From: Epiperipatus broadwayi
Lineage: Eukaryota > Onychophora > Udeonychophora > Euonychophora > Peripatidae
Reading direction: 5' to 3'
NCBI GenBank assembly: GCA_028023455.1
Contig: JAQFVV010012423.1
Location: 6,492,269-6,556,268 of the forward strand
Length of the DNA stretch: 64,000 bases
The notes under the pieces were generated by a model. That model saw nothing but the letters and a program-made list of their open reading frames with translations. It was not told the origin of the DNA and made no database searches. A program made the position numbers and the translations under genes. Shown piece after piece: positions 23,537 to 35,170 of the stretch (position 1 is the first letter of the stretch; every line of letters starts with the position of its first letter).

Positions 23537-25731
23537 TGTAAGGTGATGTCCAATTCTTATAAAAAAATAATAATAAGTAACTGATGTTTTAGGATAAAAA
23601 TGTATAAAGATTAAATAAGCAGCCAATTTTTAAAACCTAATTTTTTTTTTTTTTAGATATTTGGAGACATATACACATATATATACACTCAAACATAACC
23701 ATATATTCAGGAAGGAATGAACACATTTATTTTTTTTTTATTAAATGTAAAATAAAATATATACATATACACATATATATACATGAATGTAGATTTTAAA
23801 TCATGACGTGACAAAATAAAAAAAAGAATATTTAACATTAAATTCTAGTAACCACGTTTCTTTTGTTTAAAAGAGGAAAAAAAGAGTAAACCTTTGTTGA
23901 TTTTGGGAACGTGGAAAAATATCTAAGCAACAGATTTTTTTTTTTTTTTAGTTGTTGTTGGTTTTTCTTGTTCAACTGAAGTGCATGAAAGTAAAGTTGT
24001 AAAGAATATTTTAATTATTATATTAGTTATTAGGATTTCCATTCTTTATTAATATTAAACTATTTAATATTTGGAATTTTATTATTGATAAGTGTAAAAT
24101 GTTTTAAAAAGAAAAAAAAAACATTATTTAATTGATGAACTTTCGTTCGTTCAAATAAATGCTAAGAGCATCATAGTTATTTAACATTGTTAAAAAAATA
24201 TAATTGCTATCAAATGTTTCTGGGATAAAATAAAATCAACTAATGATGAAATAGAACTTTATTAACATTATTTTAAAAGTAAAATCTTTATCATACGTTT
24301 CATACATATATAAATAAAACTGCATAGAAATAGCGTTCGCCTTATAATATAACGTAAGCTTTAAAAAAAGGATTCATATTTAATAATTTATATTGTGTAA
24401 ATAAAATCTAAAAATGCACTTTTGCTAATTGAGTGTCAGGGGATTTTTCTATCCTCTTGGTGTCGTTGACGTGTGATGGAGGATCATATTTATTGAGTAT
24501 ATATTGTTTAAATCAACGTGGAAAAATCTTGTTATGGAATGGAAATGCATGGCTTTAAAATCAAACGCCGAGGAATTCAATTTCGTCATGGGAATTGTAA
24601 TGCTTAGAACGTCAACATGATTTAATATACATGAAGGAAAGAAAGACATTATCTGCTAAGAATACAGAAGCTGCTCTTAAAAATTTAATGTGCTATTGTT
24701 TTAAGGAATTCCAAAATTTCATTATATTTTATGTTTCAAATATTTTTTTTTTTTTAAAATGTATACTGAGAGTTGGGTTGTGAATTTTTCTCACTCTTAT
24801 ATTCAAGTGTAGCAAACATTTTTTTTTTAAAAAAACAAAAGAACCCATTTGTTTAGATTTTTATAGGGTGAGAGAGGTGCACAACTCAAACTATACATCA
24901 ATATATTATATATGTTTGTAAATAAAATATTATCATAATGGAAGGTTTAAAACTGGACAATGACTGAAACAAAAGGTAAGATTTTAAATATTTACATTTA
25001 TTAAATAATTAATACGATAAAATCAAACTAATTAATAAGTAAATATATATAATATTTTCTTAACTATACAAAACACAAATTAGCAATTCATGGACATAAC
25101 CTTGAGGTACATTTAAAGGACATAAACAGAATGATAATCGTACATTAGTAATATAATTTTATATTCAAAATAATTAATACATTATTGTAAATTATGCACT
25201 AAATTTTATAATTCTTATTTCAACCCATATTTTAATATTTGAATTACAGCTAGTCATATTGTTGTAGAGATAAATTAATGTTTTATAATAATCATGTATA
25301 TATTCTGTTGATTTATAAATATTATAACTATAAGCATGATCTGTTAATAAATATTTATTGTTTGAAGTTAAAACCTTTGTTTCTCTGGTCTCTAGATTGT
25401 CAAGCATCATTCATACTTCACTCACCAGTATAGCTATTATACATGCATACAGATTTTAATTTATTATTAGCAATAGCCATTAAGGATCTATATAGAGGTC
25501 ACATTATTGCCATCCTATTTAATTCCATCCTTGAGCAGAGTTAAAGGCAAATGTCTACACTGAGTTAGAACCCCGAGTAGTAATAGGACCTGTAAGTAGA
25601 GAAGGGTCTGGGTGTACTATCCTAAAAGGTTTTACAGTCCGTTACATATTTTGGCAACCCAAACATTTGGGGCATCAATTAATTAAATATCTTACCCTGT
25701 AGACGCCCGGTACATTTTACGGTCCGTTACA
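23537..25731 (+). repeat. 3' LTR (2195 bp)
   Basis: Direct copy of 17738-19926, ending CGTTACA and followed by ATATATATAAATA. The high identity supports recent insertion. Confidence 0.9.
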
Positions 25732-25988
25732 ATATATATAAATATATATAAAAGGAGAATTTAACAATTTTATTTAAATTAATATATATAATGTACAGAT
25801 GGCAAACTAATTATATAATTATTTAAAGTTTAAAATCTAAAAACAAGCTGTTAATTAGTTATTTTAATCTTAGAATGGAAATGATTTTCTATATTGATGT
25901 AATAGCAAATAGACCCTTGGATATAAAGTCAGAGAAGAGATAAATTTAAAAAAAATACTAGTGATAAAATTTTGAATTCCCGCTCTAA

Positions 25989-26097
25989 AGAAAGCTGACC
26001 AATAACAATGAAAATAAATACACGATCCACAGAGAAAAGTCATCATTGCCAAAAAGAACAGCGCCAAGCCAGGCAAGATCGATTCTGGAATTTGATG
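25989..26097 (+). CDS. Candidate exon ending at a GTAAG donor
   Basis: The open frame after a TAA at 25986 reads through KYTIHREKSSLPKRTAPSQ and SILEFDG into GATG|GTAAGAATT (donor at 26098). Both younger paralogues keep a GGTAAGAA at the matching place (35694 and about 39774). If spliced to 26260, just after an AG, the frame continues without a stop for about 36 codons to a TGA near 26366, with NWPAMDLSPPRTICNGKNF in between. No protein family is recognised. The strand is supported only by the donor and the frame continuity; the antisense reading gives a hydrophobic peptide. Treat as a low-confidence exon. Confidence 0.25.
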
Positions 26098-26259
26098 GTA
26101 AGAATTCTAAAAGATATAAAAAGAAAACTTTGAAGTTGAGATGGAGATTTGGGATTGCTCTTGCTGATTGTTATTTAAATATATTTATAAGTATATTGTG
26201 GATCTCCAAAATTTAGGGGTCACACAATAAATTACATTTCCTGCATTTGCACCACTGAG

Positions 26260-26368
26260 GCGGCCTCCAGAGTATGATGGTTCCCAGAAACTGGCCAGCA
26301 ATGGATTTGTCTCCACCTAGAACCATATGCAATGGAAAGAACTTTGAATTGTACGATGCATGGGAAGT
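26260..26368 (+). CDS. Candidate terminal exon paired with 25989-26097
   Basis: It begins after CACTGAG and stays open in the phase set by the upstream donor. The AAT-GGA codons of its ICNGK segment align with TCC-AAT-GGA in the paralogues, where the frame starting ATG at 35769 runs 38 codons (MDPDNATSRTLSSNGDV...) to a TAA. Frame agreement between old and young copies is the main support. Product unknown. Confidence 0.22.
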
Positions 26369-27575
26369 ATGAACTTTAATAATCTAAGGACTTTTCAAAT
26401 ACTTAAACCTAAACAGAACCTAACCCATAAATTCTCTTATCTGATTAAGCAGAAATTTTAATTATTTCTTATATTTTCTTTTAATATGTTTGCTATTATT
26501 ATCATTTCTATTCTCGTAAATTTCTTTTAAATTAATTATTTGAAAATAAACATGAATGCCTGCATAGATTTGTTAGTTTATGTCAGTTTAAGGCATGGTA
26601 ATTTTGGGCTAATTGTTTTGTAGTTAGATGCTGGCGGATAGATGTACAAATGTTTTATGTCAATGTAATTTGAGTAGGTGCATTGGATATTCGTTCCCTT
26701 GTACCATGTTAGCATACAGGGCATAATACCCAACCTGAACATATGGTCCAAAAGTGTAGCCATCGCATTGTCAATGATCGTAGACGCATTTCCTACACCA
26801 TTGATTTTCTTATGCTCTGGTTGGGATAGTAAGCCAGCAAAGACTGCTATCCCTATTTATAGAGCAACTCTCTAAATATATTTTCAAATAATTTCATTTT
26901 TGTATCACCAATTAGGCAGTGGATCGTTCTTGCCTGTTAGTGAAATTTATTAATGATCATGGGGAAGATGCTCATTCCTTCCCACCATGATTCATCATTT
27001 CTCTAAAGATATCCTGTTACAGATGTAAATTCCTGTTAGCATGTTTGTGTTATGCTAATAATCTCATTTGGCATTGGTCACATTGATATATCAATAAGCT
27101 AGCGTTGGTTTAAACATGAGATTTTAGCCTAAGGTTAAAAGGGATTGTGTTGGTTATATGCGTAATTTATATAGCATATTCATGCTTAATAAAATATTAA
27201 AATTATAAAAACTATTAAATGCTTCCATCTGTGTATACAATTCAAATCAAACATATTCACTAGTTTTTCAAAATTTTCTTTTTAAGGTGTGTCTGTGTGC
27301 ATAATAAAATGTTTTGCTGAATTAATTTTGGCAGTAATTCATTTATATATTTTTATTAATATTGTTTAAAATTAAGAATTAGAAATTTTAATATTCAGAG
27401 TGATATGTTAAGCTCAGTTTCTCCCTGAGCTGGTGACTGTGCCTTTCGGTTTGATAAAACAGTAACCTCTCCCATGTGTATCTGCTGCCTTTATAAATTT
27501 TCTAGATTTGAATAACCTAGTGGCTTCCTGGTATGGCAAATTAGGTTTAGGAGGTTTTGTCGACCGTTATATATG

Positions 27576-28914
27576 CATTTCCTTTTTACAAAATTCAATC
27601 TTCATTCTTAAGGAAAGCCTATTCTGAAAACAAAATACCATATTGCTTAATCAGTAGTGTTAACACTCTTAATCTGTTATAAATCTATCTTATTCCAAAA
27701 AGACTTCAATGAGATATTTAGTAAATTTATATAAATCTTCTTCCTATCCCAAGATATGTTCAAATTTTATTATAATTCATTATACAATACCCTGCCTCTT
27801 TATGACTAACTTATAGAAGACTAGATTTATGATACTAGTTGTCAAACAAGTTAAAACAAAAGCAATTTAATCAAAACTTGTATTTTTGCATACTAGATAT
27901 ATTACAAATGATTATAAAGTTGTGACAAAGTGCCAATTTGGGTCTCAAACTTTTGGATTTAAACATATGAGTAATGTTACCAATGGCAAGAATTCTGTGC
28001 AGTTATGGCTGAAATCAAAGCAGAAGTCCTAATAAAGTTTTATCTATTGATATTATGCAAACTGAATTTAGTTCATTCATCCTACTTCATAATTTTAAAG
28101 TCTCTGGACTATTTTTCTGAAAAGCAGTCAAAATGCTGACCAAACTTGTAGCAATTTAACTGTTCAACATTTGATTTACATATTTATGTGTCTATTTTGT
28201 TAAACTCAAGACTAAAAAAAGGCAGTTGTGGATTACTAGAGCAAATAAATTGACTTAAAAACTGACACTAGTAATTGATGGTTACCTAGTAATACCACTA
28301 CTAACTCTTAACTATTACATAAAAATAATTCTGCCCATTCCTTTGTTTACGCATATATTTTTAAATTTTTGTTTATATTAATGTGCCTTTCATCTTAGCT
28401 CAATCATATCACAACCATCCATCATTCCAGAAGTCAGACTAACCTCTTTCTCTAAGGACGAATTTTGAAATATCCACTTCACTTTTTCAATTAAGTAAAT
28501 CATACAAAGCATGTTATAATAGTTATACATTTTTGATGTATATAATTCTGTATAAAGTTTGTAAAAGAAGACAATTAGTTGACTTGATTTAAACATATTA
28601 AATTATATTATCCATTAAAATAAGGTAACATTTACTTATTGTGTAGATGATTCATAATTATTTTGTTTATAATTCTGCATGCATCATTTCTATATTAATT
28701 ATTTTATATATTTTGCTTGAATGTCATGTGAATCAATTTAAATATCTCTGCATTTTTAGATCTAAAGGCAGATCTATATTGAAATGTAATATACTCATAT
28801 ATTACTGGTATGTGATATTTGAACACGATATAACATTATAATCAAATATTAAATCCATTACAATTAAATTATATATATATATAAACATTACAAGCATAAA
28901 GCTAAACTAGTCAA
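27576..28914. other. Intergenic stretch, nothing recognised
   Basis: AT-rich DNA with no convincing ORF (28390-28596 minus and 28647-28841 plus look like chance) and no repeat recognised. Confidence 0.4.
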
Positions 28915-28996
28915 TATATAATCAAAACTACCCCAAATCCAAAATTCAACCAGACCAGCATAAAAATAATATTAAAACACTACCAAAGGTTTCACT

Positions 28997-29140
28997 CCTG
29001 GTGTAGTATATTTTATCCCTTGTTTATTTTGCAAGAAAGTTTACATAGGTCAGAGTAGTTTGAGTTTAAATGAAAGAATAAAGGTTCATAAAAGTAGAGT
29101 TAAAAATAGATATCTTAGTTCTGCTTTGTATGTCCATTGA
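28997..29140 (+). pseudogene. GIY-YIG endonuclease fragment of Penelope-like element 1
   Basis: 48 codons starting at the inverted-arm junction: GVVYFIPCLFCKKVYIGQS (the GIY and YIG halves as VVYFI and VYIGQS), then LNERIKVHKS, where the catalytic Arg is kept, then a stop. The Cys pair between the halves is typical of the Penelope-type zinc-binding GIY-YIG domain. More of the C-terminal part follows out of frame (about 29150-29240, RIKESLLLKIY-like). The domain nicks DNA to start target-primed reverse transcription. This piece is truncated and dead. Confidence 0.8.
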
Positions 29141-29334
29141 TGAAGCTATGGTTGTCTTCTTTGAGAGAAATGAAATCAAAAGAAGAATTAAAGAATCTTT
29201 ATTATTGAAAATTTATTATTCTGAAGCAATTAATTTATTTAAGAGTTCTTTTAATATTAAGAGTGGATGGGAAGTGAATAGATTTGTGGATAATGTTTAA
29301 TATTATATATATTGTGTAGTTTTTGTAGTTCTTT

Positions 29335-29378
29335 ACACTTGAGAAGTCTGCTTGTAGCAGTGAAACCTTTGGTAGTGT
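29335..29378 (+). ncRNA. Hammerhead-like fold with swapped C3-G8 pair
   Basis: Stem I ACAC (29335-29338) pairs with GTGT (29375-29378). Core TTGAGAA replaces CTGATGA. Stem II CTGC/GCAG is at 29348-29351/29357-29360. GAAA is at 29362-29365, and stem III ACC/GGT has a TTT loop. A29374 is the cleavage nucleotide. The core changes are C3 to U and G8 to A, which would keep the 3-8 base pair seen in hammerhead structures. Confidence 0.5.
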
Positions 29379-29504
29379 TTTAATATTATTTTTATGCTGG
29401 TCTGGTTGAATTTTGGATTTGGGGTAGTTTTGATTATATATATATATTGTTATTACAATAGTTTTTAATTAATGGAGATTTCATTTGTGTGTGTATATAT
29501 ATAT

Positions 29505-30255
29505 TTATGTTTTCACAATTTCGACAAAATAGCATCCACCATTGTCAAAATTAACTTTTCAAAGTAAAACTGTTAGATCTCAAATAGTAATAAGATTGAG
29601 TGTGAGGTAAAGAATGAGATTGAGAGTGAAGTAGTTGGGCATTCAGAATATGTGAATCAACAAAATGTTTATTTTCTTCAGTTTCACCATTAATCGTTTT
29701 CAAGTTTATATTCTTTTGGAATACCAGTGGGTTTATGAAATTTCATGTTTATAGTACTCAAAAATCTATGTAGGTCAGTCTAAAGATGAATTAATGAACA
29801 TAAAAATAACTTCGATCAGAAGTTAAATACATCAGGTTTTATTTCACACTTTTTTAGAAATTAGTCACAAACCTGATTTTGATAATGCAAAAATAAATGC
29901 TAATTTGGAAAAGTATGAATTGAGAATTATAAGGGAGTGAGTCAATTAAAATATTAAAAAGACTAATTGGTTTAAATAGGGCTCATAAAGCACAACGTAT
30001 TCCATCCTTATGGAGACTACTTATTTTATCTCTTCCTTCTAATATAAACTTGAAAACAATTAATGGTGAAACTGAAGAAAATAAACATTTTGTTAATTCA
30101 CATATTCTGAATGCTCATGCTCAATCTCATTACTATTTGAGATCTAATGGTTTTTCTTTGAAAAGTTAACCTTGACAATGGGGGATACGATTTCATCAAA
30201 ACATTGGAAAGCAAAAATAGCACATGGTTTAACCCAAAAACTACTTTATTTACAT
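29505..30255 (+). mobile_element. Penelope-like element fragment 2 with inverted ends
   Basis: Inverted arms (about 29521-29715 and 30040-30200; for example CCACCATTGTCAAAATTAAC against GTTAACCTTGACAATGG, and CAGTTTCACCATTAAT against its complement) enclose about 325 bp with a dead GIY-YIG domain on the plus strand. The arms match the ends of the Penelope-like copy at 51.5-53.6 kb, so both belong to one family. The reverse transcriptase is missing. Confidence 0.8.
29725..29945 (+). pseudogene. Dead GIY-YIG fragment of Penelope-like element 2
   Basis: Translation gives VYEISCL, a stop, then YSKIYVGQS (29731-29785). The downstream segment with FDNAKINANLEKYELRIIRE aligns with the intact equivalent of the copy at 51.8-52.0 kb. 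One stop and at least one frameshift inactivate it. Confidence 0.75.
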
Positions 30256-31289
30256 ATATATATAGTTATTTCAATTTATTGTATGAAAATAAAACATGAA
30301 ATCCTTAAAAACTTGTTTAAGATAATTAACAAAATCTACTATTATAAGAGTATGTAATGAATGATAGTAGACTTTCTAAAAAAAAGTGCTTTACAGTGAA
30401 CTTGAATATGATTTTCATGGAAGAGGCAGATACTATTTATATTATAAAAAAATATTTTGAAGCTACTCTAAAAATGGCCAGTATTAATTGTATTTATTAT
30501 GAGAGATTATAGCTATGGATAAAATACAATAGAGAAATACAATTAATTCAATGTGCTAAGGTTTTCAAAAAGTAAACTTCATATTAGAAATTTAAAAAAA
30601 CACTGCAAAATATCAAATAAATAAATTTAAAAACCAGTATATTTACAAAATGTTTATTATTTCATGTAATAAATTACTAGAGCTTAATAAACACAAATTA
30701 CTTTAAAAAAAAAAACCCGCCTATTAAAATTATATACAAGTAATTATTACTGATCAAATAATTAAAGCAGAACTCTTAAAATTTACATTATTTGAATTGT
30801 TGTAAGAATATTGTCATAGGTCCTAAAAACATATATAATGAACATATTAAAAAAATAAAAACTTTTTCAGATTTTGCACAACATTTAGACATTCTTTTGG
30901 CTATACTTGCAAGCAGTAGTATCAAGTCATTAATATATTTAATTAAAAAACTATTTTTTTCATGAAAAAACAACATATCAACATGTTTATCAGATGATTT
31001 TTAGAACAAGACTAGGGTAATCAAATGTATCCACAATGTTTAAAACAATTATAGTGTCCTGCTTCAGTATAAATCCCAGATATTTTTAAAATAGTCAATA
31101 TGAATTTTGATAGTGTTGATCCATATAAAGATAAAGATACTTTATGGGATCAGAATAACTTCCAACAATTGATTAATCATATATTCCAGATATATTTTTA
31201 AATAAAATTTTACATAATCGCATATAGGGTGATGCAAGCATTGTTTTTTTAAGTTCATTGCCAGCAAGTAAGATGTCTCTAAATATACA
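30256..31289. other. Intergenic stretch, nothing recognised
   Basis: AT-rich DNA. The only open frames (30172-30357 and 30788-30976) look like chance. Confidence 0.4.
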
Positions 31290-31545
31290 CCACAATAGGG
31301 GATTTGAACACAGACTTTCAAGCTCCCTTCAGCTATCCATTCTATCTCATATAACTGATACACCACAAACATGTGAAAAAGATACACATGCATGGTCATG
31401 TGTATCGGTTGTATGAAACAAAGTGGATAGCTGAAGAGAACTGGAAAGTCTGTGTTCAAATCTCCTATATTACATTTAAACTCCAAGTATATGAATTATG
31501 CTTGTATTTAAAAAAATATTATAATTTAGGTACATTTTTTGTTTG
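31290..31545. mobile_element. Head-to-head SINE heads without hammerhead
   Basis: A minus-strand tRNA-like head (31302-31345, GGGATTTGAACACAGAC read as complement) and a plus-strand one (31420-31470, GTGGATAGCTGAAGAGAAC then GTGTTCAAATC) meet at about 31382. The tail TACATTTAAACTCCAAG follows on the plus side. Both come from the SINE of the 8.5-9.4 kb cluster, but the hammerhead part is absent. Confidence 0.7.
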
Positions 31546-33445
31546 CTATTTTAATATTTATTTCAGTAGTACTCAATCACCAGATGAAAACCTAATGAAT
31601 ACTTGACGAACTTTTTTCACTGCAGACAGTGTTATTTTTATTGTATTTAGTGCAAAAAAATTTTAAATTCTAATCTAAAGTTTAGTTAATTATTGTTTTT
31701 ATTTAAACATTCAGAAAAAAAAATCGCAATATTTCCATCCCCATTCAATAATAACAAAATAAACCTTCAAACTTACTTAAAATCATTCTTTAGTAAACAA
31801 GTTTTATTTTGAATTCTAAAAAGAAAATGTCTTTAGAATAATAACTTATTTTTTGCCATGATTTTTCAAATCTCAGTAACGCTACAGATTGTTTTGACAT
31901 CAGATTTTAATTTCATGGTTAAAAAAAAAAAAAGTTTTATTAAAAATATTTTGACATAATTTTTATAAAGAAATATTTCTTCAGAAAAAAAAACAAAAAA
32001 AAAGGCAGATTTATATTACAAACATAATTTATCTCTAAGTGTTATTTTAATTTTAAATTGAAATGCTTTTTAAATATATATAATTCATAATAAAAATACA
32101 TTATTATCATTAACAGACACTACTAAAAGCCTACGGTCATTTTAATTCAGAAGAAAAAAAATCTCAAATAATATTAAATTAAAGATTAAAGTTTTATGTA
32201 GTACGTTAAAACAAATAAGCATATATAAAACATGCTCATTCTTTAGTCTGATCTAACGGTCAAAGATACACTAATAAAAGTAAAAATTTGGAAATGTATA
32301 TAACATGTTCATCACTTAATCTGTTTGTACATTCAATCTTTTAACTTCTGCAGCAAACATTACTTTTTGAAAGATTTCATCATTTTGTCTAATTGCAACG
32401 ACATTTTATAGATTATGATACTGATAAAAACTAGAATGTAAAAAAAGTTAATATTAAATGAGTATTTAGAGATACAGTGTGTTGTTTACATATATCCCAG
32501 ATTAATATACTCACATGTTAAAATGATGAGAGTATTAAAAATAGATTTTAGTCCAAAAATATTGGTAGGAAATCTGATATTTATTCTTAAGAAGCAATTG
32601 CTATTCATGCTATCTTTCAATAATAAACATTAAACTTTCAGTATGCATTTTAAAGCTAGTCATCTTACCAAACCATAAAATATTTTTTAAGAAATGCGTT
32701 GAAGTTATGAATAAGTCCAATCTTAAATTTATTTATTTTTTAAAAATCCTCATTGGTTTTCTTAATAATAATTGTATTATTCATAACTTGATGAAAAAAA
32801 ACTTGACTCTATCTGTTCAATAGAACAATTTAAAGTCAAAATGGAGATTTGCAATATAGAAATTTGAATACAAAGTTCAAAAATTGAAAATGATTAGTGG
32901 ATTAAAACTGCAAAAGACATCTTTTATTTTTGATAAATTGTAGCAAAGGTATGTATCTAAAAAAAATCATTAAATTAATGGATCATGCTCTTTCACATAG
33001 AAAAAATAATATTTTGAATATTACTACAATATTTTTATCACCTTTAGAATAAAGTGAGAGAAAAATGGTTAAAAAATAAATAATTAAATAAAAATAATAA
33101 GGAACCTAAAACTCCTCAAGTACTAATGATTATGCATGGTTATAAAATTAATAAATATTTGTCCTAAATATATTGATTTCTGAATGAATAAAATGTTGTT
33201 AAAGATAAAAATTACTAAATACACAAATTATCACATGTTAAGCATATAATATTCAATGTGTATAGCTATTGCATTTAAAATGTAAAAAAATTCTACAACT
33301 TACTTTTTAATGCCTTAACCAATTTTTAGTTAAGAATAAGAAAAGATAAATATATATTTAAGGCAATTAAATGTATGTATGAAAAATTCAAGAGTTTATA
33401 AATACTGATTTTATTTTCTGAAATTTATAATACATTTTCTTCTTC

Positions 33446-33448
33446 TTT

Positions 33449-33482
<34 letters not shown>
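33446..33482. repeat. (TC)n microsatellite
   Basis: An almost pure TC dinucleotide run interrupted by a few extra T bases. Confidence 0.9.
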
Positions 33483-33483
<1 letters not shown>

Positions 33484-33761
33484 ACTTATGATTCAAATAC
33501 TATGATTGTGTTTATTTACGTAGTTACAGGAGAATACTATGCTTATTTCAATTACTGTAAAATATGTACATATATATATTACAATGGTCAGTCAAGATAC
33601 GTTTAAATTATTTACATTTATTTAAATGACTTGATATCCACCTGACATTAAACATAAGGAAATAGATTGGCACAGATATTTTTTTATACACATATATACA
33701 AATTAAAAAGTGTATGAAACACTTGAACGAGAAGCTATAAAGATTCCACAAATTATTATAC

Positions 33762-33804
33762 ACTAAGCACTTTCGAGGCCATTTGCCTCATATTCATAGC
33801 GGTA
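33762..33804 (-). ncRNA. Degenerate hammerhead-like motif
   Basis: On the minus strand CGCTA pairs with TAGTG (stem I, one wobble), GAGGC pairs with GCCTC (stem II), and GAAA plus a 1-bp stem III are in place. The CTGATGA core reads TGAATAT. The same layout appears in the Penelope-like element at 37.9-39.2 kb. It is probably a family-specific, possibly inactive, derivative. Confidence 0.3.
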
Positions 33805-34209
33805 ATGCGAAATATTTAAATAAGCTTTGAAAATATTTTCTTCAATATGCAGATCATGATTGCTATTTACTCCTGATAAAATGGACAAGGAATAAATAAG
33901 TGGACCAGACAATATTACATATGAAGAAGTTAATGCTATATTTAGACCAAAAACAAAACAATAGTTTATTATAAAATATTATAATTGTCAGACAAACATA
34001 ATTTTTCTCTTTTTTTTAGTTTACATGCACAGTGGAAAACAATAGTTAGTTATAGTGTTTAAGGTTTATTTTGATAAATTTTAAATCATTAATCTTTCAA
34101 TTAAATCTTATGATGTAACTTTTATTTTTATGATTAAGTACTATGATTGAGCACATTTGCCACACAGTAAATTCCTGGTTTTTAATATCCCAAATATAAT
34201 TCTATAGAT

Positions 34210-34549
34210 TAGCGTTTCTCAACCTTTTTGCCGCATAATCCAGTATACTTCATTGAAATAGTTCTGCGATCCAAATGTTTATTACATAAAATATAATATA
34301 AAATAAGAGATATTACATCAGCATGGTACTGTATATATTCGGATCAATTTAATAATATTTACAATGAACAAATAACTTGTAAGTTAAATTACATATTTTT
34401 CATTTAAAAACTTAACACATTTTGTTAAAATGTAAAAAGATTGTTGCTATCAGATATTTATGTTTTTATTTCTTGGTGCATATTCGAGACACATTAAAAA
34501 TTTAACATGACCCAATATTGGGTCACAACCCAAAGGTTGAGAAACACTG
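34210..34549. mobile_element. Non-autonomous hAT element with TIRs and 8-bp TSD
   Basis: A 340-bp element. The left end GCGTTTCTCAACCTTT and right end AAAGGTTGAGAAACACTG form inverted repeats of the CAGTG(G/T)TTCTCAACC class of hAT transposons (Charlie/SPIN-like). The flanks CTATAGAT (34202-34209) and TGATAGAT (34550-34557) agree at 6 of 8 positions, as expected of a slightly eroded 8-bp target duplication. There is no transposase; it would have been moved in trans by a relative. The internal GACCCAATATTGGGTCACAA is itself palindromic, as in many short hAT derivatives. Confidence 0.85.
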
Positions 34550-34557
34550 TGATAGAT

Positions 34558-35170
34558 GACCAATTTGACAAATATAACACATTTATATCATAAGCTTAAT
34601 AGCATAGTCACACACATATATCTAATATGGAATAATTCAAACTAATACTTCTTTCTTACAATGATATCTCTAGGCAGTGGCCAGTTTAGGTCCAAATCTC
34701 GATTCAACAATAACATAAACTAATTATGAGAGGTGATTCTTTGAATCCAACCTAGATTTACTAATAATACTCTTTAATTAACCAAGGTAGTCCTTTGGAC
34801 CTGATCCTCAAATTTACAGAATAAAATAAATAAATTTACCATATAAATATATTGTACAATAAATCACTTATAGTGAGTTAATAATTGCATATACATAATA
34901 AATTATAACATACATAACATTTAAATCACAGCCATTAAGACAAGAGACCTACATACAAATGAACTTGATCAAATTTCAAAATAAACTTTTAACACAAAAC
35001 ATCAATATATATATTACATTCATCTTTCTTTTTTAACACTTTAAGTATTTTACAAACTTATACATTTGTTTTAAAGTGAATATTTCACCTTTGATTATTT
35101 ATTTGACAATTTCACATGGAAGAATCTTTTTTAAAAAAAAAAAAAGGTTAACAAAAAATAAAATATATAA
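34558..35170. other. Intergenic stretch, nothing recognised
   Basis: AT-rich DNA without ORF or recognised repeat. Confidence 0.4.

Larger units (their letters stand above)
17738..25731 (+). mobile_element. Long-LTR retrotransposon, pol largely deleted
   Basis: A complete element with direct LTRs of about 2.19 kb, beginning TGTAAGGTGATG and ending GGTCCGTTACA (TG...CA). The internal region of about 3.6 kb contains, in order, a primer-binding site, a coiled-coil gag-like ORF, an integrase C-terminal remnant and a purine-rich tract. No protease, reverse transcriptase, RNase H or integrase catalytic triad is present, so it cannot replicate alone and would depend on proteins from a relative. The LTRs are almost identical by eye, implying a recent insertion. 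Flanks are ATAT on both sides, compatible with a 4-bp target duplication but not decisive in TA-repeat DNA. The integrase tail points to the Gypsy/Metaviridae lineage. Very long LTRs with a depleted interior resemble LARD-type non-autonomous elements. Confidence 0.88.
25876..27575 (+). repeat. Older member of a three-copy paralogous unit
   Basis: Collinear but diverged similarity to 35461-37268 and 39540-41345. Shared landmarks are GGAAATGATT at the start, GGTAAGAA at 26097, TAGATTTGTTAGTTTATG near 26567 (counterpart TAGATTTGTAAAGTTATA), GTGCATTGGATAT/GATGTATTGATGT, GCCTAAGGTTAAA near 27127 (also 36808 and 40882), and an end with ATCTGCTGCCTTTATAAA and CCTAGTGGC. The divergence implies an old duplication. 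Whether the unit is a transposon or the 3' end of a gene family is open. Confidence 0.55.
28915..29440 (+). mobile_element. Penelope-like element fragment 1 with inverted ends
   Basis: Inverted arms of about 80 bp (28915-28996 and 29362-29440, sharing CCAGACCAGCATAAAAATAA and its complement) flank a short piece encoding the GIY-YIG endonuclease. Reverse transcriptase is absent. The right arm begins exactly within a hammerhead-like motif (29335-29378). Penelope-like elements use a single ORF of reverse transcriptase plus GIY-YIG endonuclease for target-primed insertion. This is a 5'-truncated copy joined to an inverted copy of its own end. Confidence 0.8.
31546..34209. other. Intergenic stretch with microsatellite
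   Basis: AT-rich, no gene seen. It contains a (TC)n tract at about 33446-33482 and a hammerhead-like remnant near 33760-33805, both listed separately. Confidence 0.4.
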
